From: CAZEAP01 sp964510315
GTDB lineage: Bacteria; Planctomycetota; Brocadiia; SM23-32
Assembly: GCA_964510315.1 (NCBI GenBank)
Contig: CAZEAP010000006.1
Coordinates: forward strand, 56,709-120,708
Direction: 5' to 3'
DNA: 64,000 nt
Shown here: in pieces, positions 1-7,781 of the stretch
Layout: every line of letters begins with the position of its first letter
Position numbering within the stretch: the stretch's first letter is position 1
Notes under the pieces: generated by a model
Database searches by the model: none
What the model was told of the DNA's origin: nothing
Seen by the model: the letters and a program-made list of their open reading frames with translations, nothing else
Program-made: the position numbers and the translations under genes

Positions 1-736
1 ACGAGAAGTCCTCCTTCTCCAGTTCGGCCAGCTTGTCCTTCATAACCTGCCGAGCGTTGGGCCATTTGCCGCAGACGTGTGTTAGCGCGAGCTCCGCGTC
101 GGTGAGCTTCGTGCCCTGGCTGTTGACGCGGTCGAAGATGTCGATGGCGGCGGTGATGTTGGCGTCCGTGGGCACATATTGGACGGGTAGGTCTTTCTCT
201 CTGATGTGGCGGAGCCTGTCGAGATTCGTCTGGAGCCGCTGCGCCAGTTCGAAGGGTTCACTGTTGTCCCCCGAAGCAACCTTCTTGGCAATTCGGAAGA
301 CATTGATCTTGTGATCGGTGTCGAAGCAGTCGACAACGCGCTGCCAAAGGGGATCGCCTTCCATCAGAGTCTTCTGGTAGTACTGAAACGAGCCGTCACG
401 GAGGTTGTAGTGGAGGCTACGCGGGTCGTACTTGATCTCGTGCGACCCATAGTAGTGAGGAATCTCGCCCCGAATGAGAAGGTAGAGCGTGGTGAGGCGC
501 TGCTGTCCGTCGAGTATGACCTGGACGGTACCCAGCTTGTCCGGGGGCTCATGGATGTTCTTCAACTGGGGCGGGTGGTCGGTCTTCCAGAAGAGGAGAC
601 TCCCGATGGGATAGCCTTGCGTCAGGGAGAACATCAGCTCCCGCATCTGGGGTCGGCGCCATATAAACTCGCGCTGGAATTCTGGCAGGACCAGGTCTTG
701 CGTCCGGATATCTGAGATGAGGTCAGCTATCTCCAT
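1..736 (-). CDS. DUF262 (GmrSD-type) protein, N-terminal part, cut by window edge
   Basis: From an ATG at 736 about 245 codons stay open to base 1, so the gene continues outside the window. Near residue 72 it carries the DUF262 hallmark ILDGQQRLTTLYLL, and later AIDIFDRVNSQGTKLTD, also typical of the family. DUF262 is the ParB/Srx-like N-terminal domain of GmrSD modification-dependent restriction enzymes and of several other defence proteins; whether a C-terminal HNH (DUF1524) domain follows cannot be seen. It lies 53 bases downstream of a small gene and the DUF499 ATPase on the same strand, so it is probably the third gene of one defence operon. The role is inferred from family and neighbours. 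Confidence 0.85.
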   Translation of the reverse strand, partial: MEIADLISDIRTQDLVLPEFQREFIWRRPQMRELMFSLTQGYPIGSLLFWKTDHPPQLKNIHEPPDKLGTVQVILDGQQRLTTLYLLIRGEIPHYYGSHEIKYDPRSLHYNLRDGSFQYYQKTLMEGDPLWQRVVDCFDTDHKINVFRIAKKVASGDNSEPFELAQRLQTNLDRLRHIREKDLPVQYVPTDANITAAIDIFDRVNSQGTKLTDAELALTHVCGKWPNARQVMKDKLAELEKEDFS

Positions 737-789
737 AGGGCTGTTTCCTTCAGCTTCGAGGTCATCTCAAAGGCGCCGAGGCTACGGCC

Positions 790-1401
790 TTAATAGGTAC
801 CCCGTAGCTTTTCGAGCATGTCTTCGAGCGCCGGATCGCCGGGCTGACCGCCGAGCATGATCCGCATACCGGCGAGTGCCCAGCGGTTGGCGGCCTCACC
901 GAAGTTCGTTGTTCGGGAGTGCCAGTAGGCCGCTTCCTCGCGGGTGAAGCGCGCCACACGGAGCGCAATCAGCTCAACCCTGTCCATCTCCTGTACCCTT
1001 TCACGCAGCTTGAATATCAGCGCCAGCTTGCAGCCCGCCTCCTCGTCCAAGGGCAGATTGCCGCGGAATCTGATGCTGTTGCCACTCAGGAAGCCGTGGA
1101 GTTCCAGCGGGATGCCGGCCTCATCCCTGACCCGGCTGACAATGCTTTGGATCACTGGCAGGCAACGACGCTGCGCTTGTCCGTAGAGGTAGCCGCGTTC
1201 CTGGAGACGGCGCTGATCAGGGCTCTGCTTCGGACCATTCTGTCCGTTGGGGTAGACGCGCTCTTTCACGACGAAGAGGGGGACGGGCTTATCGGCATGT
1301 TCAGTGATGCGCAGGAGCCACGGAGCCCGGGAAAGGCATGGCTCCACTTGCTGACGGTAGAAGCGAGCCAGATCTGCTTCCTTGCGCTGTTGCTCAGTCA
1401 C
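790..1401 (-). CDS. Small partner protein of the DUF499 ATPase, function unknown
   Basis: 203 codons, overlapping the end of the upstream DUF499 gene by 8 bases, so translational coupling is likely. No catalytic motif stands out. The protein is soluble, basic and compact, with an RFRGNLPLDEEAG segment in the middle that looks like a folded core. Proteins of this size often follow DUF499 ATPases in defence islands; I do not recognise the family with certainty and assign no reaction. Its position between DUF499 and DUF262 is the main evidence for a defence role. Confidence 0.7.
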   Translation of the reverse strand: MTEQQRKEADLARFYRQQVEPCLSRAPWLLRITEHADKPVPLFVVKERVYPNGQNGPKQSPDQRRLQERGYLYGQAQRRCLPVIQSIVSRVRDEAGIPLELHGFLSGNSIRFRGNLPLDEEAGCKLALIFKLRERVQEMDRVELIALRVARFTREEAAYWHSRTTNFGEAANRWALAGMRIMLGGQPGDPALEDMLEKLRGTY

Positions 1402-4400
1402 CGTCGGAGTCCTCGCCGCTGTCCCCCTTCAGCTCTTGGAGGAACGGACAGTCGCTGTCGGGGTCTCTGATCTCAAGATACGCCTCCGTATCATCATCCA
1501 TCTCGGCTGCGCCATCCAGGACTTCAAACAGCTCGCCCAAGCTCCTGAGGGATTCGGGCGACGCGTTCTGCAGGCTCAGACGCAACGTGCCTCCCTTAGG
1601 GAGCTTCAGATTGACGATGTCCAAGTCGTCCACCGTGCTCGTGGCGCCCCGGTTGTAGAGGCTGCCAATACGGCGCAACACGGGAACGAACTTGGTGGCT
1701 CCCTCGCGCCCTGTCAAGGAGAACGTCTCCTTCTCTACCTTGAGCCAGCCCCGCTTCGCTGCCTCAGAGCGCGTAATAACAACATCGTCGAGTCCGGGCG
1801 TGTAGACGATAGCAGCTTCGCCGGTGATGAATTCCGGTTTCTCCTCTTGGTCGAGGTCATTCCTGTACGCGATCAGACGCTCCTCCCGCAGCAGACTGCT
1901 CAGAGCCTCTGTAAGGTCCTGTTCCGGCACATCCCCGTGCTTCTCGGTCAGGCTCTGCTGCAGGTCGGCCACTCTGGCAGCATTGTATGAGGCGGCCTCG
2001 TCCTTGAGCCAGTTCTGGACCTGCTGCGGATCCGGCTTCTCTGATTTCGTCCAGGCCCGCTTCTTTGCCTCCTGAGGCTGGATAATGCAGTAGTCGACTT
2101 CACCCAGATCGAGATGGAGAGGCAGCTCCGTTTCGCGGCTGTAGAACTCCTCAGGCTTGGTACTCTCGTCCCCTCCCATCCGGAACAGACACCAGACTCC
2201 CTTTGTAACACCGGCCCGGACAATCTGGTCGAGGACTTCGGGTGATTGCAGGACAGGCCAGTTGCGCCTGCAAAGGAAGTTCTCCCTGAGATCAGTCAGG
2301 CTGGGAGTGGTGGAGTCCTGGAAGAAGAGCTGCTGGAAGTTGGTCAGTGTGGCGGTGTCTGTGCGTTCCCGCGTGATCAGCTCATTGTCGTCAAGGAGAA
2401 CCTTCCTGATCCTCTCGATGACGGCAACGCCGCTCTCTCCACCTGCAGTCTTAATGTCCTTCCGAGCAATGCCGCCGGAGGCGGAGGGAAACATCAAGGT
2501 GCTGTAGGCTTCCGTGACAGCCGTTTCCAGGGCTTTCTCCCGTTCGGTGGCACGTTGCTTGAAGTCGTCCTCGTTGAGCCGCGAAACGTTGACGCCATAG
2601 TCTTGAGGGCGCCTTCGCAGTTCCTGTATGGCCAAGGCCCAGCGCGCGTTGTCTTCGATTCTGCGCAGTGTTTCTTCGGCATCTCGCGCATGCTCGCCGA
2701 AGAGGTCGGCGCGATCAGTGGAGCTACTGATCGAGGCGGTCTCAGGCACCAACAGGAATACCAGATTCTGGCGCTCGCGTGGCTGGTTCTGCCCGCGGGT
2801 GGTGATGAATAACTTGGCGTCCACATCCTCAGCGTAAAGGGAGAGCACAGCCAGGACTGGTTTGCTCTTGTCATCCGGAATGTGTTCGGGCGCGGCAACA
2901 TCGTGCTCGACGTGAAACATCTGGACATCAGGGGAAACGACTTTCCGGGCAGTGGCGTTGAGCGTGTCTCGGATACGCTGTTGCTGCGACCGCAGGGAGT
3001 GCCAGATTCCGCTTAAGGCCCTTCGCACTGAGGGTTCGACGCTCGCGTAATAGCGTCCCTGCTTGTGTCTGAGGTAATATGCCCCGCCTTCCAAGTCCTC
3101 GATCTTCTCCAGGGCCTTGCGCACCTGCGGCGGTGTGAGGCCGGGGAAGGAGACAGCAAACAAGGCGTCCGGTTCCGAGATGCCGAACACATTCGAACTC
3201 AGACCTTCTTGCCGTCCCACCAGGCTGTGCAGAAACACCGTCTTCCAGGCGTACTCGTACATCGGATAGCCCTGTGGATGGGGATTGCTGAGGTCCGCCT
3301 CTTCAGCATTGCTCCTCCCTGTCTCCAGTTGCTCCGTATCGGCGCCGCCCACATCGGCGTTAAGGACCGGAAGAAGATCGCCGCCACCCGTGCGGCCGAG
3401 CAGTTCGCTGGCGGTAGCTGGGTCGCGCAGGTTCAGGTGGCACGCGTGAATCATCGGCACTGCCTGCTCCTTGCGCCACAGACTGCGCATGGCCATGGCC
3501 AGCACCCGGAGCACTCCACGTGTCCCCTGGAAGTTCTCAGCTGTGGAGAGCTTCGTGTTCAGATAATCGATCAGCGTGGGGTGAAACGGATAGTTGAGGA
3601 CCATGCGTTCCTTGAGGTCGGCGCGGGTTGCCGAGTCCGGTAGCAATCGTGCGTTCTTTCTATACATGGCCATGTATTCGCCGGCCGTTGCCTTTGCCGC
3701 TTCTCGGTCCACCTTTTCCAACAGCCTTTGCGCAAGCACCCGCGACAGCTCCGCTGCTTGCACAGGCACAAGACCTGGCGCAGAATCCCTGAATGCTACA
3801 CTTTCGACTTCATCAACTGCTTTCTGCCCCAGGTTCAGGGCTAAGCTCTCCTCGACATCCTGGCCTTTGACTTCGGAGAGAAGCTCAGCCAGCTTCTCGG
3901 TCTGGGTGGCGAAGGCGTCTGCTCGACCAGCCAAAGTTGCAACGACGACAATGTCGGAGTGTGTGCGCGCATATCCATGAAGGGCGAAGAGGAATGCTGC
4001 CAGCTGCTGGCCTCCGTTAGGCCGGGCGGCCTCAAGACGAGCGGCGTATTGCGCCAGTTCATCCAACAGGATCAGAGCCTTACGATCAGCGAAGACCGTG
4101 TCGAAGTATGGTTTGCCCGGAGCGGCATGAGAAGCTACCTCTTCTTCGACCTCTTGATAGAGCGACCGTCCACCTACCTGGAAAGCGATCTCGCCCCACA
4201 GCGTATATGGGACTAACTCCTTGCCCTTCGGCTCGTGCACAGGGATCTCATCGCCCCTGATGCCTACAACATGTATCTCGCCCGGCTCAGGAAGCAGATC
4301 AGCATAAATGATGTCTTCGAGTACACTATCGAGTTCTCTGCCTCGCTCAGCAACATGGGTGCAGGCAATCAGTGCGTGAGTCTTCCCGCCGCCGAAGGCT

Positions 4401-4666
4401 GTCTCCAGGCGTTGGAGAGCTGGACGAGAGTTGTCGCCGCCGAGGCGGCCGAACACGTCGCTTAACAGTTGTTTCAGGCTGGCCGTAGGGTAGGTGGCCT
4501 CACCGAAGAACAGCTCGGCGTCGGTGTATACAGTGTCGATGGTCGCGGACGAGTCCTCGTAGTAATCAATGACCTCGTTCAGGTTCGCCGTGAAGATCTC
4601 GGGGTTGAACGAGCCGCTGAGGATGTCCGCTCGGGGTTGGCAGGTATCCAGTATCGACTTCACCAT
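1394..4666 (-). CDS. DUF499 AAA-type ATPase (defence island)
   Basis: 1090 residues from an ATG at 4666, chosen because AGGAGG sits just upstream; the frame stays open 93 codons further but that extension is low complexity and has no such site. Walker A is AFGGGKTH (about residues 90-97) and Walker B is LILLDE (about 198-203), both near the N terminus as usual for DUF499. These large ATPases are repeatedly found in phage-defence islands, commonly with a DUF1156 DNA methylase. No DUF1156 gene is visible upstream, so the system here looks partial or variant. The two genes that follow (a small protein and DUF262) are closely spaced and probably co-transcribed. Confidence 0.9.
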   Translation of the reverse strand: MVKSILDTCQPRADILSGSFNPEIFTANLNEVIDYYEDSSATIDTVYTDAELFFGEATYPTASLKQLLSDVFGRLGGDNSRPALQRLETAFGGGKTHALIACTHVAERGRELDSVLEDIIYADLLPEPGEIHVVGIRGDEIPVHEPKGKELVPYTLWGEIAFQVGGRSLYQEVEEEVASHAAPGKPYFDTVFADRKALILLDELAQYAARLEAARPNGGQQLAAFLFALHGYARTHSDIVVVATLAGRADAFATQTEKLAELLSEVKGQDVEESLALNLGQKAVDEVESVAFRDSAPGLVPVQAAELSRVLAQRLLEKVDREAAKATAGEYMAMYRKNARLLPDSATRADLKERMVLNYPFHPTLIDYLNTKLSTAENFQGTRGVLRVLAMAMRSLWRKEQAVPMIHACHLNLRDPATASELLGRTGGGDLLPVLNADVGGADTEQLETGRSNAEEADLSNPHPQGYPMYEYAWKTVFLHSLVGRQEGLSSNVFGISEPDALFAVSFPGLTPPQVRKALEKIEDLEGGAYYLRHKQGRYYASVEPSVRRALSGIWHSLRSQQQRIRDTLNATARKVVSPDVQMFHVEHDVAAPEHIPDDKSKPVLAVLSLYAEDVDAKLFITTRGQNQPRERQNLVFLLVPETASISSSTDRADLFGEHARDAEETLRRIEDNARWALAIQELRRRPQDYGVNVSRLNEDDFKQRATEREKALETAVTEAYSTLMFPSASGGIARKDIKTAGGESGVAVIERIRKVLLDDNELITRERTDTATLTNFQQLFFQDSTTPSLTDLRENFLCRRNWPVLQSPEVLDQIVRAGVTKGVWCLFRMGGDESTKPEEFYSRETELPLHLDLGEVDYCIIQPQEAKKRAWTKSEKPDPQQVQNWLKDEAASYNAARVADLQQSLTEKHGDVPEQDLTEALSSLLREERLIAYRNDLDQEEKPEFITGEAAIVYTPGLDDVVITRSEAAKRGWLKVEKETFSLTGREGATKFVPVLRRIGSLYNRGATSTVDDLDIVNLKLPKGGTLRLSLQNASPESLRSLGELFEVLDGAAEMDDDTEAYLEIRDPDSDCPFLQELKGDSGEDSDGD

Positions 4667-5499
4667 CGGCCTCCTGTCTGCCCTGACGCCAGATCTCGGT
4701 TGGCTGCCAGCTCCTTGATGTTCCTGCTCGGCGTACCAGCGGAGCGCCCGTCGCCCCTTCACCGCCAGAATTCTAAGCCTCCTCCGCCACGCCTTCAAGT
4801 CCCCACGCACGCGCACGAGGACGGTTGGCTTTTCTGCTTGCCGCGGTGGGCGAAGCTCAGGCAGTGGGTGGTGACCGAGCTCTGGACCAGCCAACCAGTT
4901 TCGGCTAGGTGTAGAGCCTGGGTCGACCACCGCTCGCCTTCCCATACGTCAGGGATGTGCGGAGGACGAGCGCGGATTGGTGTAAGGTATTGGCCAGCAA
5001 CAGCTTGCGAACTGCCGGAATCTGAGAGTGGTTACGAAGAGGGTTGCTTTCGGGGAGCCAACCTTTTTGTAGCGGACATCCGAGCGCCTTCCCGTTAACG
5101 CAAGACCCCGAGAGCGAGAGCCTTCGGGGTTTTCGCACATCCCGCCCCTGCGCAACCCTTTAGCGCATTCCCGCCAGCCTGCCCGTACTCTCCGTTTCGA
5201 AAGAGAGTTTCCGGGGTCCGAAAGCAACCGTGGGGGTTGCGCTCGGTACCCGAAAATTAGCGGAAAAACTCTCTGACTCTCCGTTGAACAACCCCCTCTG
5301 GGTTAACAACCGCGTACCGACCGGACCCCGAAAGCAACCGTTCCGAACTTGCGTCGGGACGCCCGCCACCCGTTCATTCTGCCAGCTCTCGATGCCCGCG
5401 CGGTCGCCGAGTTCTGCCACGCACAGGTCGAGCGTCTACTCGAATGTCTAGCCGACTAGCCTCGGCCCTTCGTTCCGTCAATGTTGCTCCGAGAGAAGC
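4667..5499. other. Gene-poor spacer upstream of the DUF499 operon
   Basis: No convincing gene. The DUF499 frame remains open to about 4945, encoding a basic, Arg-rich stretch that could be a remnant of a lost upstream gene. The right half has short repeats: the string CCGAAAGCAACCGT occurs near 5216 and again, nearly intact, near 5327, and the string ACCGCGTACCGACCGGACCCC near 5309 recurs near 9143 beside a mobile cassette repeat. The segment looks like a junction left by mobile-element activity rather than coding DNA. Confidence 0.5.
5102..5133 (+). terminator. Weak hairpin terminator candidate
   Basis: AAGACCCCGA pairs with TCGGGGTTTT (10 bp with one G-U pair) around a 12-base loop and ends in a short T run. 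It lies in a gene-free spacer, so which transcript it would end is unclear. Confidence 0.35.
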
Positions 5500-5528
5500 T
5501 TGACGCTGGCCACATACGGGGGTAGCAT
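5500..5528 (+). promoter_or_regulatory. Sigma-70-like promoter candidate for the membrane gene at 5611
   Basis: TTGACG (5500-5505), a 17-base spacer and TAGCAT (5523-5528). It would start transcription about 75 bases upstream of the ATG at 5611. A second -10-like TAGAAT at 5571 lies in a block resembling the region ahead of the gene at 7458. Confidence 0.45.
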
Positions 5529-5592
5529 TCCCCTCGCTAGACGGCGCGCCGCAGCAAAGGGTAGTCGCGGTAGAATAAAGAACTATCCACGC

Positions 5593-5608
5593 ATCACCAC
5601 GAGGTGAT
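5593..5608 (+). promoter_or_regulatory. Hairpin enclosing the ribosome binding site of the gene at 5611
   Basis: ATCACC, loop ACGA, GGTGAT, two bases, then the ATG. The Shine-Dalgarno sequence AGGTGA lies inside the 3' arm, so folding would mask it. This is seen directly; any regulatory effect is inference. Confidence 0.45.
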
Positions 5609-5610
5609 CA

Positions 5611-6027
5611 ATGAATGAGCTTCTGAACATCAAGCCGGCGAGCACCGTTTGGTACCTGGCCTGGGCGATCGTCATCCCACTGGTGATCAGGGTTTTTATC
5701 TCGGCGATTGAGACACGTCGGTTAGCGCTCCAGGGCGGTTTCTGGAAGATCTTCAGTGGTTTCGGAGGCCGCAAATCCGGTGGAAACGGCGAAGATGTCC
5801 CAGCAGACTATTGGCTGGCCTTTACTCTAGGAGTGCTGGAAATGCTGGCATATCCAGCACTGCTGCGGGCTAACCAGCACATCTTTATTGGAGCGTGGCT
5901 CATCTTCAAGACTGTGCACAGACGGTCGTACGCAGCGGGGTACGAGCGCGGGCCATACAATCGTTACTTGGTTGCGAATGGGATCATTCTCGTCGCCTCG
6001 TATTTCGCAGCGCGCTGGTGGTTTTAA
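5611..6027 (+). CDS. Small multi-pass membrane protein, unknown function
   Basis: 138 residues with a hydrophobic segment near the N terminus (around residues 13-32), a second in the middle (about 75-100) and a third at the C terminus ending RWWF. The start is set by GAGGTG just upstream. No family recognised. It stands alone between mobile remnants. Its upstream region shares about 22 of 28 positions with that ahead of the gene at 7458, including a -10-like box followed by AATAAAGA. A large palindrome follows the stop codon. Both facts fit a mobile gene cassette, but the protein itself gives no clue to function. Confidence 0.65.
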   Translation: MNELLNIKPASTVWYLAWAIVIPLVIRVFISAIETRRLALQGGFWKIFSGFGGRKSGGNGEDVPADYWLAFTLGVLEMLAYPALLRANQHIFIGAWLIFKTVHRRSYAAGYERGPYNRYLVANGIILVASYFAARWWF

Positions 6028-6057
6028 ACGGGGATTGATGGCAGTTGCGCCAGATAA

Positions 6058-6162
6058 CGACAGCATGAACCAGCCGAAGGCTCTGTCATGGCCCAGGCTT
6101 TCGCCAGGCCCGCGCCAGCCGACTGCGCTGGCGCCGCCTTCGCTGGTTATGCTGAGCATTCC
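6058..6162 (+). repeat. Large imperfect palindrome after the membrane gene (possible attC-like site)
   Basis: CAGCAT-g-AACCAGC-c-GAAGGC on the left pairs with GCCTTC-GCTGGTT-ATGCTG on the right, with single unpaired bases on the left arm. The centre contains another stem, GCGCCAGC/GCTGGCGC. The arrangement recalls integron attC sites, but the outer boxes fit the consensus less well than the site at 8783. Confidence 0.4.
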
Positions 6163-6189
6163 CCACCTACCCTACCATCCCTCCCGCAC

Positions 6190-6420
6190 CCCATTCCGAC
6201 GTTTCGAACTCCGACGGGGTAAGTAAACAACAGAGAGAGTACACCGTCCTGCCCGACGCCGCACCGGCGGCAAGGCCGAGGTCGTCGTGGGCTTGAGCTC
6301 GATAGGAGCCGCCCATGCATCCGACCGAGGCCGACCTGAGTCCTGCCGAACGCCGCTGGGAGATCGCCTCCATCTTCGCAGCCGGTATCCTGCGCCTCCA
6401 TACCCGCCCCGAGGCCACGC
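6190..6420 (+). repeat. Cassette repeat, copy 1 (DUF2924/recombinase-associated)
   Basis: This segment resembles 9160-9390 closely: both contain GACGTTTCGAACTCCGACGG, the same spacer with GCCCGACGCCGCACCGGCGG, GATAGGAGCCGCCC and a small reading frame starting MHPTEADLSP. Together with the DUF2924 remnant just downstream it looks like the tail end of a recombinase-type mobile unit. Confidence 0.7.
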
Positions 6421-6533
6421 CCGAACCTGCCTGTTCCGTCGCCGAAGACGCATCCGCGCAGCGCCCCAATTCCGCCGAGAAACCCCTTGACTCTGGCGGT
6501 GCGTCGAGCCCTGATGGGGACGGCAGACTGTAG
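6315..6533 (+). CDS. Small MHPTEADLSP-type protein linked to recombinase/DUF2924 units
   Basis: 72 residues beginning MHPTEADLSPAERRWEIASI, with AGGAG eight bases ahead of the ATG. The first 35 residues are nearly the same as those of the frame at 9281. Short proteins of the form RRxEIAxILAxGxLRL are often found beside serine recombinases and DUF2924 genes; I recall this association but cannot verify it here. A DUF2924 remnant starts 28 bases downstream, in keeping with that. No biochemical function is known to me. Confidence 0.55.
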   Translation: MHPTEADLSPAERRWEIASIFAAGILRLHTRPEATPEPACSVAEDASAQRPNSAEKPLDSGGASSPDGDGRL

Positions 6534-6560
6534 ACCGGAGGCTGGAGACTGGAGGCACAA

Positions 6561-7160
6561 ATGACGGGGAAGCGAAAAGCAAGCAGAAACGCAAAGGCGG
6601 ACGTCCGTACCTCCAGACTACAGTCTACAGCCTCACGCCTGGCCGCTTTGCAGCGCATGACCGTGGCCGAGCTACGCGGGAAGTATGCCGAGGTCTTCGG
6701 CGAGGAGACGCGGTCTCGGCACAAGCGGCACCTGATACGCAGGATCGCCTGGCGGCTACAGGCCAACGAAGAGGGAGACCTCTCCGAGCGTGCGCGCCGA
6801 CGCGCGGCAGAGCTGGCGGCAGACTCGGACGTCCGCATGACGCCGCCGCCTCCGAACGCCAAGGCTGCGGACGGTCGCGCGAAGGTCGGCAACATCAGCA
6901 TCTCGCAGGACGGGTCGGACACCGCAGCCCTCGACGCGATCAAGCAGGAGGTGGACGTCAACGCCGTCACCGGCCAGTTGCCCGACGAGTACATGCGCGA
7001 CATCGACATCGTCCGGTACGACTGTGCTGGCCAGGAGACACGACGCTGGACTTTGCACGGCGCGTGGATTAAAGTGCTGGAGTATGACGACCTGGAAGGC
7101 GCAGACACGGAGAATGGCATTGAGAAGCTCAGCGTGTGCTACCAGTATTGGACGCAGTAA
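6561..7160 (+). CDS. DUF2924 fragment fused to a phage tail-tube-like C terminus
   Basis: 199 residues, with GGAGG ahead of the ATG. Residues about 25-90 (ALQRMTVAELRGKYAEVFGE, then RRIAWRLQ and SERARRRAAELA) are DUF2924, a domain usually encoded next to recombinases. From about residue 105 onward the protein changes character: NISISQDGSD, DIDIVRYDCAGQETRRW, GAWIKVLEYDDLEG and a C-terminal beta-rich tail resemble phage tail tube (gp19-like) proteins. The two halves do not normally occur together, so this is probably a chimera created when a mobile unit inserted in a phage tail gene. The second assignment is moderate confidence. A tail-chaperone-like fragment lies downstream at 8995. Confidence 0.55.
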   Translation: MTGKRKASRNAKADVRTSRLQSTASRLAALQRMTVAELRGKYAEVFGEETRSRHKRHLIRRIAWRLQANEEGDLSERARRRAAELAADSDVRMTPPPPNAKAADGRAKVGNISISQDGSDTAALDAIKQEVDVNAVTGQLPDEYMRDIDIVRYDCAGQETRRWTLHGAWIKVLEYDDLEGADTENGIEKLSVCYQYWTQ

Positions 7161-7251
7161 CGCGACGGCGACGATTGCGGCAGGTGGAAGCGGAGCGTCG
7201 CGCCGACCTGATCAACCCGCCTGGCGCGAGCGTATATCGCGCGACTGATGT

Positions 7252-7269
7252 TATACGGCCGCTCGTATA
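7252..7269. promoter_or_regulatory. Operator-like inverted repeat
   Basis: TATACG and CGTATA separated by six bases, in the spacer between the tail chimera and the Pepco-like gene. It could bind a dimeric regulator; no regulator gene is visible nearby. Confidence 0.3.
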
Positions 7270-7396
7270 GCATCCGATTTGCCGTGGATATGGTGGCGGA
7301 TAGGTGATTCCCGGGCCGCTTCCGGTCTGATTTGGCTGTGAAATTGTCTCAATGTCTTAACCGGCTGGGCGCAAGGCGAGCAAACGGTAGTTGTCG

Positions 7397-7402
7397 TATA
7401 AT
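7397..7402 (+). promoter_or_regulatory. -10 box (TATAAT) ahead of the Pepco-peptidase module
   Basis: A perfect TATAAT 55 bases upstream of the ATG at 7458. No good -35 is present at 16-18 bases. The surrounding 28 bases match the block at 5553-5580 ahead of the membrane gene at 5611 in about 22 positions, so this may be a shared promoter type. Confidence 0.5.
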
Positions 7403-7457
7403 AAAGAGTTGGGCGGCGGGAACCGCGTTCGTAGCCAACAAGAGGAGAATCTTGAGC

Positions 7458-7781
7458 ATGGCAAAGATACCGATAGTCGGCCCCACTGTCGAACCTGAGG
7501 AGAGCAGACAGGCACTTCCGACGTTGTCTCTGGGCCGAATCGCCCACAAGGTGACCGCGGTAGGGTCAGAGGTACTTGCTTCCAACATCAAGACATTTCT
7601 CACTTCCTTTCAGGAGGTCCTGCAAGACATGGACCATTCCTATGCCGGGTTCCGGTTGGAGGAGCTTGAGCTTTCTTTGGCCGTGGATGCATCCGGTAAG
7701 GTCTCGTTGGTAGGTGAAATGGCCAGCGGTCTCAGTGCATCGCTCGTGGTGCGGCTTCGCAGGGAGAAGAAGAGCGAATGA
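7458..7781 (+). CDS. Pepco/Trypco-like effector-associated small protein
   Basis: 107 residues from an ATG preceded by AAGAGGAGA. The C-terminal half, FRLEELELSLAVDASGKVSL then VGEMASG and a final SASLVVRLRR, has the two-strand pattern of the Pepco/Trypco group of small domains found beside peptidases in NTP-dependent conflict systems; it is an assignment by pattern, not by search. The stop codon overlaps the start of the metallopeptidase gene (ATGA), so the two are translated together. The pairing with a peptidase supports the call. Expected role: tether or adaptor that couples the peptidase to a trigger. Alternative: an unrelated phage protein. Confidence 0.5.
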   Translation: MAKIPIVGPTVEPEESRQALPTLSLGRIAHKVTAVGSEVLASNIKTFLTSFQEVLQDMDHSYAGFRLEELELSLAVDASGKVSLVGEMASGLSASLVVRLRREKKSE

